From: Reyranella sp.
Lineage (GTDB): Bacteria > Pseudomonadota > Alphaproteobacteria > Reyranellales > Reyranellaceae
NCBI RefSeq assembly: GCF_030651995.1
Contig: NZ_JAUSBN010000005.1
Coordinates: 62,001 to 126,000 of the forward strand
DNA: 64,000 nucleotides
Direction of reading: 5' to 3'
Shown: positions 8,896 to 17,804 of the stretch, piece after piece
Layout of the letters: every line of letters begins with the position of its first letter
How positions within the stretch are numbered: the stretch's first letter is position 1
The notes under the pieces: model-generated
Database searches by the model: none
What the model saw: the letters and a program-made list of their open reading frames with translations, nothing else
Told to the model about the DNA's origin: nothing
Made by a program: the position numbers and the translations under genes

Positions 8896-9582
8896 ATGCA
8901 GCTTACCTGTTCCAATTGCGGCGCGCGATACGCCGTCGACCCCTTGGCGATCGGCCCGACAGGTCGCACTGTCCAGTGCGTCCGCTGTAGCCATCGCTGG
9001 TTCCAGAAGCCCGATGCGCCGCCGGTTGGCGAATCCCCGTCGGAAGCACCGCCCGCGCCGGCCGTCACCGCGCCCGATATCGTGATCCGGCCCTCGACTC
9101 CCGGCGCCGGCCTGCCCGCCCTGACCACGCCCGCTGCGGCCAAGAGGAGGAACTGGGGCACCTGGATCGCCTATGCGATCGTTCTGGTCGTGCTGCTGGG
9201 GGGCGCGGGCTATGCCTATCGCGACCAGATCAAGGCACGGCTGCCCGCCTCCTGGCGCGCGATGCTCCATCTCGACGTTGCGAACCCGACGGCCAATCCG
9301 TCTCGGGTCGCGCGCGCGCATCTCGGAATCGACATGTCGACCACCAAGATCGATCTCATCGACGGGCGTTATGTCGTCCTGGGCGAGTTGATCAATACCG
9401 GCACGGCGCCCGGCTCGACCCGCAGCCTGAAGCTGGTCTTCCGCGCTGGTGAGCAGGTCCTGGCCGAGCGCGCGATGCCGCTGGTCGAGGGGCCGATCGC
9501 CCCCGGCGCGCGACGGAGCTTCAGCCTGCCGCTTGACGAGCCCCCCTCGGGTGCGACCAACATCGTGCCAACCGTCGACTAG
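8896..9582 (+). CDS. MJ0042-type zinc-ribbon membrane protein with DUF3426-like C-terminus
   Basis: 228 residues. The N-terminus is a small zinc ribbon with Cys5, Cys8, Cys28 and Cys31 (QLTCSNCGARY and QCVRCSHRWF). A Pro/Ala-rich linker follows, then one membrane segment at about 87-108 and a beta-rich extracytoplasmic domain (TSTKIDLIDGRYVVLGEL-like region to the C-terminus). This architecture is widespread in Alphaproteobacteria and has no settled function. The ATG at 8896 is chosen because family members start a few residues before the first CxxC; longer in-frame starts exist. It is 22 bp upstream of hpt and probably in one transcript with it. Confidence 0.88.
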   Translation: MQLTCSNCGARYAVDPLAIGPTGRTVQCVRCSHRWFQKPDAPPVGESPSEAPPAPAVTAPDIVIRPSTPGAGLPALTTPAAAKRRNWGTWIAYAIVLVVLLGGAGYAYRDQIKARLPASWRAMLHLDVANPTANPSRVARAHLGIDMSTTKIDLIDGRYVVLGELINTGTAPGSTRSLKLVFRAGEQVLAERAMPLVEGPIAPGARRSFSLPLDEPPSGATNIVPTVD

Positions 9583-9604
9583 CGCCCACTGACGAGAGTT
9601 CACG

Positions 9605-10162
9605 TTGCCCGACCGCACCACCTCCGACCGTCCGGTCGTTTCGATCCGCTTCTCCGCCGCCGAGATCGCCGCGCGCGTCGAGGAGATGGCTACCGATCTC
9701 TCGGAGAAGCTCGCATCCGACACGCTGGTCGTTTCGGTCCTGAAAGGCAGCTTTGTCTTCGCCGCCGACCTGATCCGCGCGCTGAGCCGTGCCGGCGCCG
9801 ACTGGTCGATGGATTTCCTCACCCTGTCGAGCTACGGCAGCGGCACCGAGACGAGCGGCAACGTCCGCGTCGTGCGCGACATCGTCGACGACGTGCGGGA
9901 CCGCGACGTGCTGCTGGTCGACGACATCCTCGAGTCGGGCCTGACGCTCAGCTTCGCCAAGAAGCTGTTGGAGGAACGCGGCGCCCGTCGCGTCTCTATC
10001 TGCACTCTGCTCGACAAGCCGGCCAAGCGGCGCATCGATCTGGAGGCCGACTTCGTGGGCTTCGAGGCGGGCGACGAATTCCTGGTCGGCTACGGTCTCG
10101 ACTGGGCCCACCGCTTTCGAGGCCTGCCCTATATCGGCGTGGTCGAGAAGACGGCAGAGTAG
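9605..10162 (+). CDS. hpt: Hypoxanthine phosphoribosyltransferase
   Basis: 185 residues. Converts hypoxanthine (and often guanine) plus PRPP to IMP/GMP in purine salvage. The PRPP-binding loop VLLVDDILESGLTL is at residues 102-115, and the flexible-loop segment LTLSSYGSGTETSG is at 73-85. The start is a TTG: the conserved VSIRFSAAEIAARV helix begins just after it and the next ATG would remove that helix. GAGAG lies about 8 bp upstream. It ends before a palindromic element at 10199-10286 that may terminate the transcript. Confidence 0.95.
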   Translation: MPDRTTSDRPVVSIRFSAAEIAARVEEMATDLSEKLASDTLVVSVLKGSFVFAADLIRALSRAGADWSMDFLTLSSYGSGTETSGNVRVVRDIVDDVRDRDVLLVDDILESGLTLSFAKKLLEERGARRVSICTLLDKPAKRRIDLEADFVGFEAGDEFLVGYGLDWAHRFRGLPYIGVVEKTAE

Positions 10163-10198
10163 CGGCCTGCCCGCACAGCCGAAGACAGAAGTCCTTTC

Positions 10199-10286
10199 GT
10201 ACTGAGCGGAGCGCAGCGCCGTCGAGAGATTCGACTGCGCCGCCCTGAGGGCGGCTTCGCTGAGGCGACGGGGATTCTCCCAGTAC
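10199..10286. repeat. Folded palindromic intergenic element (multi-hairpin)
   Basis: An 88-bp stretch whose ends are inverted (GTACTG at 10199-10204, CAGTAC at 10281-10286). It encloses a hairpin GCGCAG...CTGCGC with an inner TCGA/TCGA pair (10211-10240) and a perfect 7-bp stem GCCGCCC-TGA-GGGCGGC (10239-10255). It sits between the convergent hpt and DUF3179 genes. It could terminate both transcripts, though no T-run follows, or be a dispersed REP/BIME-like element. Genome copy number is unknown. Confidence 0.55.
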
Positions 10287-10414
10287 AGCACTCACGACGT
10301 CATGGATCGCCCGAAGTTCAGCTTCCTGGATACTTGAACTTGGATTCCGGCGGGTCAGCAAGAAATGCGCCCACTTGTGCGAAGAAGGCCGTCGATCGTT
10401 GCCACGAGACGCCG

Positions 10415-11413
10415 CTACTCGGAATGAATTCGTCCATCGGGTCGCAGAGCCTTGAAGGCGAAGGCGAAGCTCAGATCGTGTACGACATCGACAAAGCCGC
10501 GGGCCTCATACCGCTGCACGACGACATTGCCGATGTCGCGCCCCTCGCTGGTATCCGCTGTATCCAGGGGCGAACTCTGCCCGGCGACCCATGTAAGCAC
10601 CAAGTCGGCGTGTTCGATGCGGCCCCTGTTACGCAGCAGTTCCAGGGGCCAAGCGTCGTTTCCGACCGACACCACGCGGGCCAAGGCCGGCACCGGGCCG
10701 ACATAGTCGCCATAGAAGAGAAACGGCCAGTGTTCGGTGTCGTAGCCGGCATAGGGGTTGCGGCCGTACGGCTTGCCGAGCGCCGGGTCTTCCACGAGAA
10801 CGCGCCCCGTCGGGAACCGGGCAACGAAGCGCGCACGTGATTCCACACGTACCGGCAACGCACGCAACTTCAATCCGGTCATTTCGCCTGCGATTGCCTC
10901 GCCGGCAAACTGTTGCCACCAACTCTCGGTCTGGCGATCGTACATGATCATGTCTGAGTGCCGCAGCAGGCCACTGACGCCGAAGTCCAGAACGCCGCGC
11001 ACGGTCCGACGGTCGAACACCAACGATGAGTTGCACAGCGGACAATAGGTCACGACGACCGGCACGCCTCCCACCGTGTCGTTGACGATTTCGTGCCACA
11101 GGAGAGTTCGCAGCGGATAAGCACGCGCATCACTGCCGATCTCCAGCGCGATCACCGGCTCGGTCGGTGCGAGGCCGGCGTCGGCTGCCGGCTCGAAACG
11201 CGGATCGTCGATGGCCGGAATGCCATCGCGCGGTGGACCGCCAGAAAAGATCTCGGACGCGGCGACGGCCATCCGACTGAAGTCGGTGCGCGGCCAAGCA
11301 TGCCGCATCCACTGAGGGACGGCCGCTGGTTGCGCCTGGGAGTGTTGGCTCAGGAGCGCAGGGGCCAAACCAAGCAGGCCGATCGCGGACCGACGTGTGC
11401 ATGGCCGTGCCAC
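10415..11413 (-). CDS. DUF3179 domain-containing exported protein
   Basis: About 332 residues from the GTG at 11413, with AGGCGAG a few bases upstream. That start gives a tidy twin-arginine-like signal (CTRRSAIGLLGLAPALLSQH) cut near SQAQP. The rest matches DUF3179: DGIPAIDDPRFEPA, a histidine (LLWHEIVNDTVGGVPV), then VTYCPLCNSSLVFDR with two Cys spaced by two residues, and SGLLRHSDMIMYDRQTESWW. The CPLC motif may bind metal or undergo disulphide exchange, but the family function is unknown. Upstream in-frame ATGs at 11467 and 11518 are alternative starts. It converges on hpt. Confidence 0.85.
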   Translation of the reverse strand: MARPCTRRSAIGLLGLAPALLSQHSQAQPAAVPQWMRHAWPRTDFSRMAVAASEIFSGGPPRDGIPAIDDPRFEPAADAGLAPTEPVIALEIGSDARAYPLRTLLWHEIVNDTVGGVPVVVTYCPLCNSSLVFDRRTVRGVLDFGVSGLLRHSDMIMYDRQTESWWQQFAGEAIAGEMTGLKLRALPVRVESRARFVARFPTGRVLVEDPALGKPYGRNPYAGYDTEHWPFLFYGDYVGPVPALARVVSVGNDAWPLELLRNRGRIEHADLVLTWVAGQSSPLDTADTSEGRDIGNVVVQRYEARGFVDVVHDLSFAFAFKALRPDGRIHSE

Positions 11414-11794
11414 GGAAGTCTCGCCTGGTTTGCGGTACGCATCTGTGGTGCAAGGGCTTCGCATCATCCCATGTTCCAGCGTTAGCCGTTGTCGGGCGGG
11501 CGGCGATGGACATGCCAATCCGACGAAAGTGCTCCGGGACCGTACGCCAACAGGACCATCGGCACCGCAACCCGTCTGGAAAAGGCGCGATGTTTCATGC
11601 CCTGATCTCCATCATCGCACTCCACCCGAACCGACTCTCTCCAAATAGCCTTTAGTGTTGAAGAGCTTAGCGTTCTGCCGACCGAATACAGACAGGCAGA
11701 GCATGCCACGCGAAGCGTGCAGGCCCGTTCGGCCAGCAAGCCGGTCTCTGGAGTAACACTCGACCCGTTCCACGATCCGTCTGCGAAGTGCAGG
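11414..11794. other. Gap without a confident gene (upstream of DUF3179 gene)
   Basis: About 380 bp between the DUF3179 and DUF4175 genes. It contains one short minus-strand frame with a ribosome site (listed separately), a small hairpin CACGC-GAA-GCGTG near 11707-11719, and a more AT-rich patch around 11636-11670 that may hold the DUF3179 promoter. I see no tRNA-like TTCGANTCC box and no recognised protein. Confidence 0.5.
11482..11598 (-). CDS. Possible 38-aa leader-like ORF
   Basis: A short frame starting at ATG 11598 with GGAG about 8 bp upstream. It encodes a basic start and a hydrophobic stretch (MKHRAFSRRVAVPMVLLAYG), like a signal peptide, then stops 14 bp before an in-frame ATG of the DUF3179 gene. 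It may be a real small exported peptide, the decayed front of a gene, or chance. No homologue is recognised. Confidence 0.2.
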   Translation of the reverse strand: MKHRAFSRRVAVPMVLLAYGPGALSSDWHVHRRPPDNG

Positions 11795-14392
11795 CTAATA
11801 TGTCTTCAGCAGCCGATCGATATAGTCGAGTTCTTCCTTCGGACGCAGCTGCTCGCCGGCGCGGCGGCGCAGCTCATCGAGGATCTCGCGGCTGCGCTGG
11901 CGCTCCAGTTCGAGCGGCACCCGGTCGGCGCCGGAGTCGATCGCGTCGCCATAGTTTCCATCGGAGCGGCCCAGCGGGTCGCGGTCCTCGCTCCGGCTCT
12001 CGCGCTCCTCGATCTCGGCGATATCCTGATTGTTGCCCGGACCGCGTTGCTGGCGCAGCTGCTCGGCCATGTCGCCCATGCCCTGCTGAAGATTGTCCAG
12101 TGCCCGGCGCTGGGCGCGGGACGCCTCGCGCGGGTCGCCGCGACGGAGCGCCTCCTCGGCCTCGCGCATCGAGCGCTCCGCCCGGCCCAGCGATTCCGGC
12201 ATCTGCAGGCCATTCTCGTCGAGCTTCTTCATGAAGTCGCCCAGCCGGCCGCGCAGGCCTTCCTGCTGGCCGCGCTGCTGATCGCCCCACTGGCCCTGCC
12301 CCTGACCGGGTTGGCCCTGGCCCTGCTGGCCCTGCTGGCCCTGTTGTCCTTGCTGGCCCTGCTGGCCGCGCTGACCTTGCTGTCCCTGCTGACCGCGCTG
12401 GCCCTGCTGCTGGCGGCCTTCGCGCTCGGACTCGCCCAGTAGCTGGTTCTGCCGGCGCGACAGCTGGTCGAGCTGGTTCATCATCTCGCGGCCCTGCTGG
12501 TTGCCCTGGCCTTGCTGGCCGCGCTGTCCCTGCTGCTGACGCTGCTGCTGGCCGTTGGGGTTCGCCATCATCGGGGTGGCGTTCTCCATCATCTTGCGCA
12601 GCTCCTCGAGCATGCGCTTGGCCTCTTCGCGCTGGCCGTTCTTCGCCATCTCGCGAATCTTGTCGAGCATCTTCTGCAGGTCGTCGCCGGTGATGGTGTT
12701 GTTCGGATCCATCTTCTCCGCCTGCTCTTCCATGCGGCGGCGCTCGTCGGGATCCTTCATCTTCTCTGCCAGCTCACGCTGCCACCGCGCCATGGCGTCA
12801 TAGAGCTGCTGGATCAGCTTCTCGATCTCCTCGTCACCGGCCTGGCGCTGCATGGCCTCCTGCAGTTCCTGGCGGGCCTGCTCGACGGCGCGCTCGGCGT
12901 CGGACGTGGCGCCGCCCTCGAGGCGCATGGCGAGGTCCCAGAGGAGTTTCTGCGTGTCGTCGATCGTCTCCTTGTTGTCGTTCTGCGCGAGCCGCACCGA
13001 GCCGATCCGCAGGCCGAGTTGGACGACCGGATCCTCGCGATAGCTCGACGGATTGCCGTGGATCATGCGCATGCCGTCGGCGACATCGATCCGGTAGCCC
13101 TTGGGATCGCGGGTCAGCGCCTTCCGCAGCACGATCAGGGCGCGCGCCGTCGGGTCGTTGAACACCCGCTCGGGCAGCAGGAAGGTCTCGACCGAGCTGC
13201 GGCCCTTCTGGCCGAGCGCGTCGGTGGCGAAAAGCATCACCGTGACCTTGAGGCCGGCCCACGGATGGCTGGTCAGGTCGCGCACGAAGGTGTCGGAAAT
13301 CTTCTTGGCGTTGCCTGCGACCGGCAGGTCGATGCGCAGCACTTCCGGCTCCTCGTCGCTGCTGAGCGCATCGTCGCCCAGCACGCTGCCGTGCAGGCGC
13401 ATCTGGAGCTGGACGCCGGTGATGCCGAAATCGTCGCCGGCGAGGTACTCGACCTTGGTCGACCACTTGTCGACGCCGATCGGGCGGGTGAAGTCGATGG
13501 TCGGGGCGAGGTCGGGAATGACGTGGAGCTTCCAGCGCGCCTGCTCGTCACCGCGCGCCTGCAGGGTGATCTGTTTACCCTCGGTGATGACCTCCTCGAC
13601 CTGGTACTTGCCCTTGCTGACGGTCGAGAATTCGGTGGCCTTGCCGTCGATCGAGAGCTGGGGCGGCTTGCGGCCCCGCACATCGTCGACGAAGCCCGCG
13701 ATCTTGCTGCCGGCGGGAACGCGCAGCACCTTGTCGGGATCGGCCATGTCCAGATAGACCGGCGGCTTGCCGGTATAGGCCGGCGGCGCGATCCAAAGGT
13801 TGGCGACGACCGGCGGCGGCGGCGGGAAGGCCGGCGTCACGGCGGCGGCCATGCGGTCGCTGCGCCAGCCGCCCGCCACGGCGATGGCGACGACCAGGGC
13901 CAGAAGCGGCACGAAACGCAGGGCCCATTTATCGAGGCTGGCGAGGCCCGGATGGGCCGGCCGGTTGCTCAGGCCGGCGAGGCGCCCGGCCTCGCGGCGG
14001 CGATGGGCCTCCCACAGGGCCACGGCCATCGGGTCGGCATTGCCGGCGGCCAGATGGTCCTGCATGGCAACGAGAGGACGATGCGGAATGTCGCTGTCGC
14101 GCTCGAGCCGGCGGATCGACGCTTCCCGCGTGGGCCAGGCGAAATCACGCAGGCGCCACCAGGCGAGACCGGCGAAGGCGATCGCGATGGCGGCCAGGAT
14201 GCCGGTATGCACCCACGGATCCAAGCCGGCGAACAGGTCGAGATGGGCCGAGGCAACGAACAACGCCACGAACGAAAGAAGTGGCACGAAACGCGGCCAC
14301 AGGCCTTCCCATGCCAGAGCCGCCCGCGCCAAACCGATCTTGCGTCCCAGCCCTGGGGCCTGGATCGTCGGGGTGGTCTGGCTGGCGTCCAT
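11795..14392 (-). CDS. DUF4175 / TIGR02302-family membrane protein
   Basis: 865 residues. Three hydrophobic segments near the N-terminus (about 34-52, 60-78 and 160-178) are followed by a long periplasmic-type region starting PPVVANLWIAPPAYTGKPP. The C-terminal third is helical and very rich in Gln, Gly and Arg, with many copies of GQQGQ-like units (about residues 610-740). It ends in a conserved segment RSREILDELRRRAGEQLRP. The family is found next to lysA and argH across Alphaproteobacteria but its role is unknown. The ATG at 14392 lies 14 bp from the lysA stop, so the gene is the last member of the argH-lysA run. Confidence 0.9.
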   Translation of the reverse strand: MDASQTTPTIQAPGLGRKIGLARAALAWEGLWPRFVPLLSFVALFVASAHLDLFAGLDPWVHTGILAAIAIAFAGLAWWRLRDFAWPTREASIRRLERDSDIPHRPLVAMQDHLAAGNADPMAVALWEAHRRREAGRLAGLSNRPAHPGLASLDKWALRFVPLLALVVAIAVAGGWRSDRMAAAVTPAFPPPPPVVANLWIAPPAYTGKPPVYLDMADPDKVLRVPAGSKIAGFVDDVRGRKPPQLSIDGKATEFSTVSKGKYQVEEVITEGKQITLQARGDEQARWKLHVIPDLAPTIDFTRPIGVDKWSTKVEYLAGDDFGITGVQLQMRLHGSVLGDDALSSDEEPEVLRIDLPVAGNAKKISDTFVRDLTSHPWAGLKVTVMLFATDALGQKGRSSVETFLLPERVFNDPTARALIVLRKALTRDPKGYRIDVADGMRMIHGNPSSYREDPVVQLGLRIGSVRLAQNDNKETIDDTQKLLWDLAMRLEGGATSDAERAVEQARQELQEAMQRQAGDEEIEKLIQQLYDAMARWQRELAEKMKDPDERRRMEEQAEKMDPNNTITGDDLQKMLDKIREMAKNGQREEAKRMLEELRKMMENATPMMANPNGQQQRQQQGQRGQQGQGNQQGREMMNQLDQLSRRQNQLLGESEREGRQQQGQRGQQGQQGQRGQQGQQGQQGQQGQQGQGQPGQGQGQWGDQQRGQQEGLRGRLGDFMKKLDENGLQMPESLGRAERSMREAEEALRRGDPREASRAQRRALDNLQQGMGDMAEQLRQQRGPGNNQDIAEIEERESRSEDRDPLGRSDGNYGDAIDSGADRVPLELERQRSREILDELRRRAGEQLRPKEELDYIDRLLKTY

Positions 14393-14406
14393 CGACGTCC
14401 TTTCGT

Positions 14407-15681
14407 TCAGGCCTTTTTCGGCTCCATCCAGGGCGGGAACCGCTCGGCGGAGATCATCTCTTCGACAGTGGGCCTCGGTCGCGTAACCGCAAACCTCGTG
14501 CCATCCACCATCACTTCGGGCGCCAGCGGACGGCTGTTGTAGCTGGAAGCCATCACCGCCCCATATGCACCCGCCGACCGTACCATCACGAGGTCGCCCG
14601 CCGCCAGCGGCGGCAGATCACGATTCTGCGCAAGGAAGTCGCCGGATTCACAGATGGGACCGACAATGTCGCAACGGATCGTGGCGGCATCGGGGCGTGG
14701 CTGGCGCACCGGCAAGATATCGTGCCAAGCCTCATAGAGGGTGGGCCGGATGAGGTCGTTCATCGCCGCATCCACGATGACGAAAGTCTTGGCGGAGCCG
14801 GGCTTCACGAGGATGACCTCGCCGACCAGCACGCCCGCCTCGCCGACCAGCCGGCGCCCCGGCTCGAAAGCCAGTTCGCAGCCCAGCCCTTCGGTCTCGC
14901 GCGCCACGACGGCCATGAACTCGGCGATCGAGGGCGGCTTCTCGTCGGCATAAACGATCCCCAGCCCGCCGCCGATATCGAACCGGTCGATCGTATGGCC
15001 GTCCTGGCGAAGCTGCGCGATCAGCTCGCGAACCCGCACGATGGCGTCGCGATAGGGCGTGAGCGACGTGAGCTGCGAGCCGATATGCATGGCCACGCCC
15101 ACGACATTCAGGTTCGGCAGCCGGCCGGCCAGCGCAAATGCCTCGCGCGCCAGGTCGATATCGATGCCGAACTTGTTCTCCTTGCGGCCCGTCGTGATCT
15201 TGGCGTGCGTCCTGGCGTCGACGTCGGGATTCACGCGGATGGTGATGTCGGCCTTGAGGCCGAGCTGGCCCGCGACGGCGTTCAGTGTCTCCAGTTCGGC
15301 CGAACTCTCGACGTTGATCTGGCCGACGCCCGCTTCCAGCGCCGCCATCAGCTCCGACGGCTTCTTGCCGACGCCGGAATAGATGATGCGCTTTGCCGGA
15401 ATGCCGGCCGCCAGCGCCCGCTTCATCTCGCCCACCGACACGATGTCGGCACCGGCGCCCATCTCGCCGAACAGACGGATGACGGCCAGGTTGCTGTTGG
15501 CCTTCATCGCGTAGGCGACACTGGCGTTCATCCCCTTGATGGCGTCGGCGAACTCCTTCCAGCCGGTGCGCAGCGCCGACGCGGAGTAGCAATAGAACGG
15601 CGTGCCGACCTGGGCCGCGATAGTGGCGAGCGCAACGCCCTCGGCGTGCATCTCGCCATCCTTGTAAGCGAAGAAGCTCAT
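14407..15681 (-). CDS. lysA: Diaminopimelate decarboxylase
   Basis: 424 residues. Decarboxylates meso-diaminopimelate to L-lysine with PLP, the last step of lysine synthesis. Lys60 (VAYAMKANSN) is the Schiff-base lysine. HIGSQ, the glycine loop DIGGGLGIVY and CESGDFLAQ, whose Cys acts across the dimer interface, are all present. The open frame runs further upstream inside argH, but the ATG at 15681 is the family start, with GGGGGA about 8 bp before it. It begins 2 bp after the argH stop, which suggests translational coupling. Confidence 0.97.
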   Translation of the reverse strand: MSFFAYKDGEMHAEGVALATIAAQVGTPFYCYSASALRTGWKEFADAIKGMNASVAYAMKANSNLAVIRLFGEMGAGADIVSVGEMKRALAAGIPAKRIIYSGVGKKPSELMAALEAGVGQINVESSAELETLNAVAGQLGLKADITIRVNPDVDARTHAKITTGRKENKFGIDIDLAREAFALAGRLPNLNVVGVAMHIGSQLTSLTPYRDAIVRVRELIAQLRQDGHTIDRFDIGGGLGIVYADEKPPSIAEFMAVVARETEGLGCELAFEPGRRLVGEAGVLVGEVILVKPGSAKTFVIVDAAMNDLIRPTLYEAWHDILPVRQPRPDAATIRCDIVGPICESGDFLAQNRDLPPLAAGDLVMVRSAGAYGAVMASSYNSRPLAPEVMVDGTRFAVTRPRPTVEEMISAERFPPWMEPKKA

Positions 15682-15683
15682 AC

Positions 15684-17144
15684 TCAGCGTCCCCCGGCCT
15701 TGCCCAGGAAGCGACGCCGCGCTTCGGCCACGGCACGCTCGACATTGGCGGGCGCGGTACCGCCCAGGCTCTTGCGGGCGTTGACCGAGGCCTCGACGGT
15801 CAGCACGCGATAGACGCTGCGGTCGATCTTGGGCTCGACCGCCTGCATCTCCTCGAGCGACAGCTTGTCGAGGTCTATCCCCTTGTCCGCAGCGATGCCG
15901 ACCAGGCGTCCGGTGACGTGATGGGCCTGACGGAACGGCAGGCCGACCTTGCGCACCAGCCAGTCGGCGAGATCGGTCGCCACGGAATAGTCGGCTGAGG
16001 CCACGGCGCGCATGCGCTCCGGACTGGCCTTTAGGTCGCGGATCATGCCGGTCATCGCCGCGATGCCGAGCTCCAGCGAATCCGCAGCGTCGAACAGCGG
16101 CTCCTTGTCCTCCTGCATGTCCTTGCCGTAGGTCAGCGGCAGGCCCTTCAGGATCGTGCAGAGCGCCACGAAGGCGCCGACGATGCGGCCGACCTTGGCG
16201 CGCGTCAGCTCGGCGGCATCGGGGTTGCGCTTCTGCGGCATGATCGAGCTGCCGGTCGTGAAGGCATCCGACAGCGCGATGAAGCGGAAAGGCGCGGAGC
16301 ACCAGATCACGATTTCCTCGGAGAGGCGCGACAGGTGCACGGCGGTCGTCGAGGCCGCCGAGATGAACTCGATGACGTAGTCGCGGTCGGACACGGCGTC
16401 GAGCGAATTGGCCATCGGACGATCGAAGCCCAGCGCCTTCGCCGTCTTGCGCGGATCGATCGGATGCGGCGAGCCCGCCAGGGCCGCGGCGCCCAGCGGC
16501 GATTCATTGAGACGCGCGCGGCAGTCGGCGAAGCGGCTGCGGTCGCGACCGAACATCTCGACATAGGCCATCAGGTGATGGCCGAAGGTGATGGGCTGGG
16601 CCGTCTGCAGGTGGGTGAAGCCCGGCATGATGGTCGAGGAATACTCGTCGGCACGATCGATCAGCGCGGCCTGCAGGTCCTGCAACATCGCCTCGACCTT
16701 GTCGATCGTGTCGCGCACCCAGAGGCGGACATCGAGGGCGATCTGGTCGTTGCGCGAGCGCGCGGTGTGCAGGCGCCCGCCGGCCGGACCGATGATGTCG
16801 GTGAGCCGCTGCTCGACGTTGAAATGGATGTCCTCGAGCTTGGTCGAGAACTTGAACTTGCCGCTCTCGATCTCGGCCTTGACCTGGGCCAGCCCGCGCT
16901 TGATGTCGCGGCCGTCCTTGGCCGTCAGGATTCCCTGGGCCACCAACATGTCACAGTGCGCCACGGAGCCGGCGATGTCCTGCGCGTAGAGCCGCCGGTC
17001 GAAACCGATGGAGGCGTTGATCTTCTCCATGATTTCCGCGGGACCGAGCTTGTAGCGGCCGCCCCACATCGTGTTGGAGCGACGATTGGAGCCACTCTTG
17101 GCCGCTCGCGCAGTCGTGTTCTTCCGTGCCATGAATTCAGCCAT
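15684..17144 (-). CDS. argH: Argininosuccinate lyase
   Basis: 486 residues. Splits argininosuccinate into arginine and fumarate in the cytosol. The fumarase/aspartase signature [11 protein letters not shown] is at residues 298-308, with TARSRNDQ and [10 protein letters not shown] upstream. A basic, Ser-rich extension of about 25 residues precedes the usual MWGGRY start. The ATG at 17144 would leave only 23 bp to the divergent tlpA start, while starting at the MWGGRY methionine (17069) would leave 98 bp. The shorter form may therefore be the real one. It is followed by lysA and the DUF4175 gene. Confidence 0.96.
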   Translation of the reverse strand: MAEFMARKNTTARAAKSGSNRRSNTMWGGRYKLGPAEIMEKINASIGFDRRLYAQDIAGSVAHCDMLVAQGILTAKDGRDIKRGLAQVKAEIESGKFKFSTKLEDIHFNVEQRLTDIIGPAGGRLHTARSRNDQIALDVRLWVRDTIDKVEAMLQDLQAALIDRADEYSSTIMPGFTHLQTAQPITFGHHLMAYVEMFGRDRSRFADCRARLNESPLGAAALAGSPHPIDPRKTAKALGFDRPMANSLDAVSDRDYVIEFISAASTTAVHLSRLSEEIVIWCSAPFRFIALSDAFTTGSSIMPQKRNPDAAELTRAKVGRIVGAFVALCTILKGLPLTYGKDMQEDKEPLFDAADSLELGIAAMTGMIRDLKASPERMRAVASADYSVATDLADWLVRKVGLPFRQAHHVTGRLVGIAADKGIDLDKLSLEEMQAVEPKIDRSVYRVLTVEASVNARKSLGGTAPANVERAVAEARRRFLGKAGGR

Positions 17145-17167
17145 ATATGCTTTTAGGAACGCGGCTT

Positions 17168-17761
17168 ATGGCACATCCTGTCCCCAATTTCCTCCTTGGC
17201 CGGCGCTACATTCTTTGCGGCGCTCTGGCGGCGGTCGCGCTCCCCGCCACAGCCACACCGAGCCTGGCGGGCGTGAAACCGGACATGGCCAAGGGCGCCA
17301 TGGAGCGATTCAAGCTGGCGAAGACACCGAAGGCCCTGCCGGACCTCGAGATCCAGAACGCCGATGACAAGCCGCTGAAGCTCAGCGACTTCAAGGGCAA
17401 GGTCGTTCTGCTGAACTTCTGGGCAACCTGGTGCACCCCCTGCGTGAAGGAAATGCCGAGCCTCGACCGGCTGCAGGCCGCGTTCCCGAAGGACAAATTC
17501 CTGATCGTGCCGCTGTCCATCGATGGCCCGACCAAGCCGAAGGTCGCGCCCTTCTACAAGGACCAGAAGCTCGCCAATCTCGGCATCTATTTCGACAAGG
17601 GGCGCAAGACCATGCAGGGTCTCGACGTCACCCTGCTGCCGACCTCGATCCTGGTCGATGCCCAGGGTCGCGAGCTCGGCCGCATCGAGGGCGACGCCGA
17701 CTGGGACATGCCCGAATCGATCGCCCTGATGAAGGCAGCGATGGGCAAGGCCAAGGGCTGA
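17168..17761 (+). CDS. TlpA-family thiol:disulfide oxidoreductase
   Basis: 197 residues, exported thioredoxin-fold protein. The signal peptide covers about residues 11-35 (RRYILCGALAAVALPATA). The active site WCTPC is at 88-92 within LLNFWATWCTPCVKEMPSL, and a cis-proline loop is present as LLPTSILVD. TlpA-like proteins keep periplasmic cysteines reduced, often for cytochrome c or oxidase maturation; the client cannot be told here. The ATG at 17168 follows AGGA by about 9 bp. It is divergent from argH, a pairing common in Alphaproteobacteria. Confidence 0.92.
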   Translation: MAHPVPNFLLGRRYILCGALAAVALPATATPSLAGVKPDMAKGAMERFKLAKTPKALPDLEIQNADDKPLKLSDFKGKVVLLNFWATWCTPCVKEMPSLDRLQAAFPKDKFLIVPLSIDGPTKPKVAPFYKDQKLANLGIYFDKGRKTMQGLDVTLLPTSILVDAQGRELGRIEGDADWDMPESIALMKAAMGKAKG

Positions 17762-17804
17762 AGGGACGCCCGGTCGCGCTGCCTTCGTGCATAATGCGGC
17801 CGAC

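Noticed and set aside
12240..12540. Tandem DNA repeat or CRISPR-like array
   Set aside because: The repetition is the codon pattern of the Gln/Gly tract of the DUF4175 protein, without regular spacers.
12512..14542. A 676-codon plus-strand frame opposite the DUF4175 gene
   Set aside because: Leucine/His/Gly-rich shadow of the DUF4175 coding strand.
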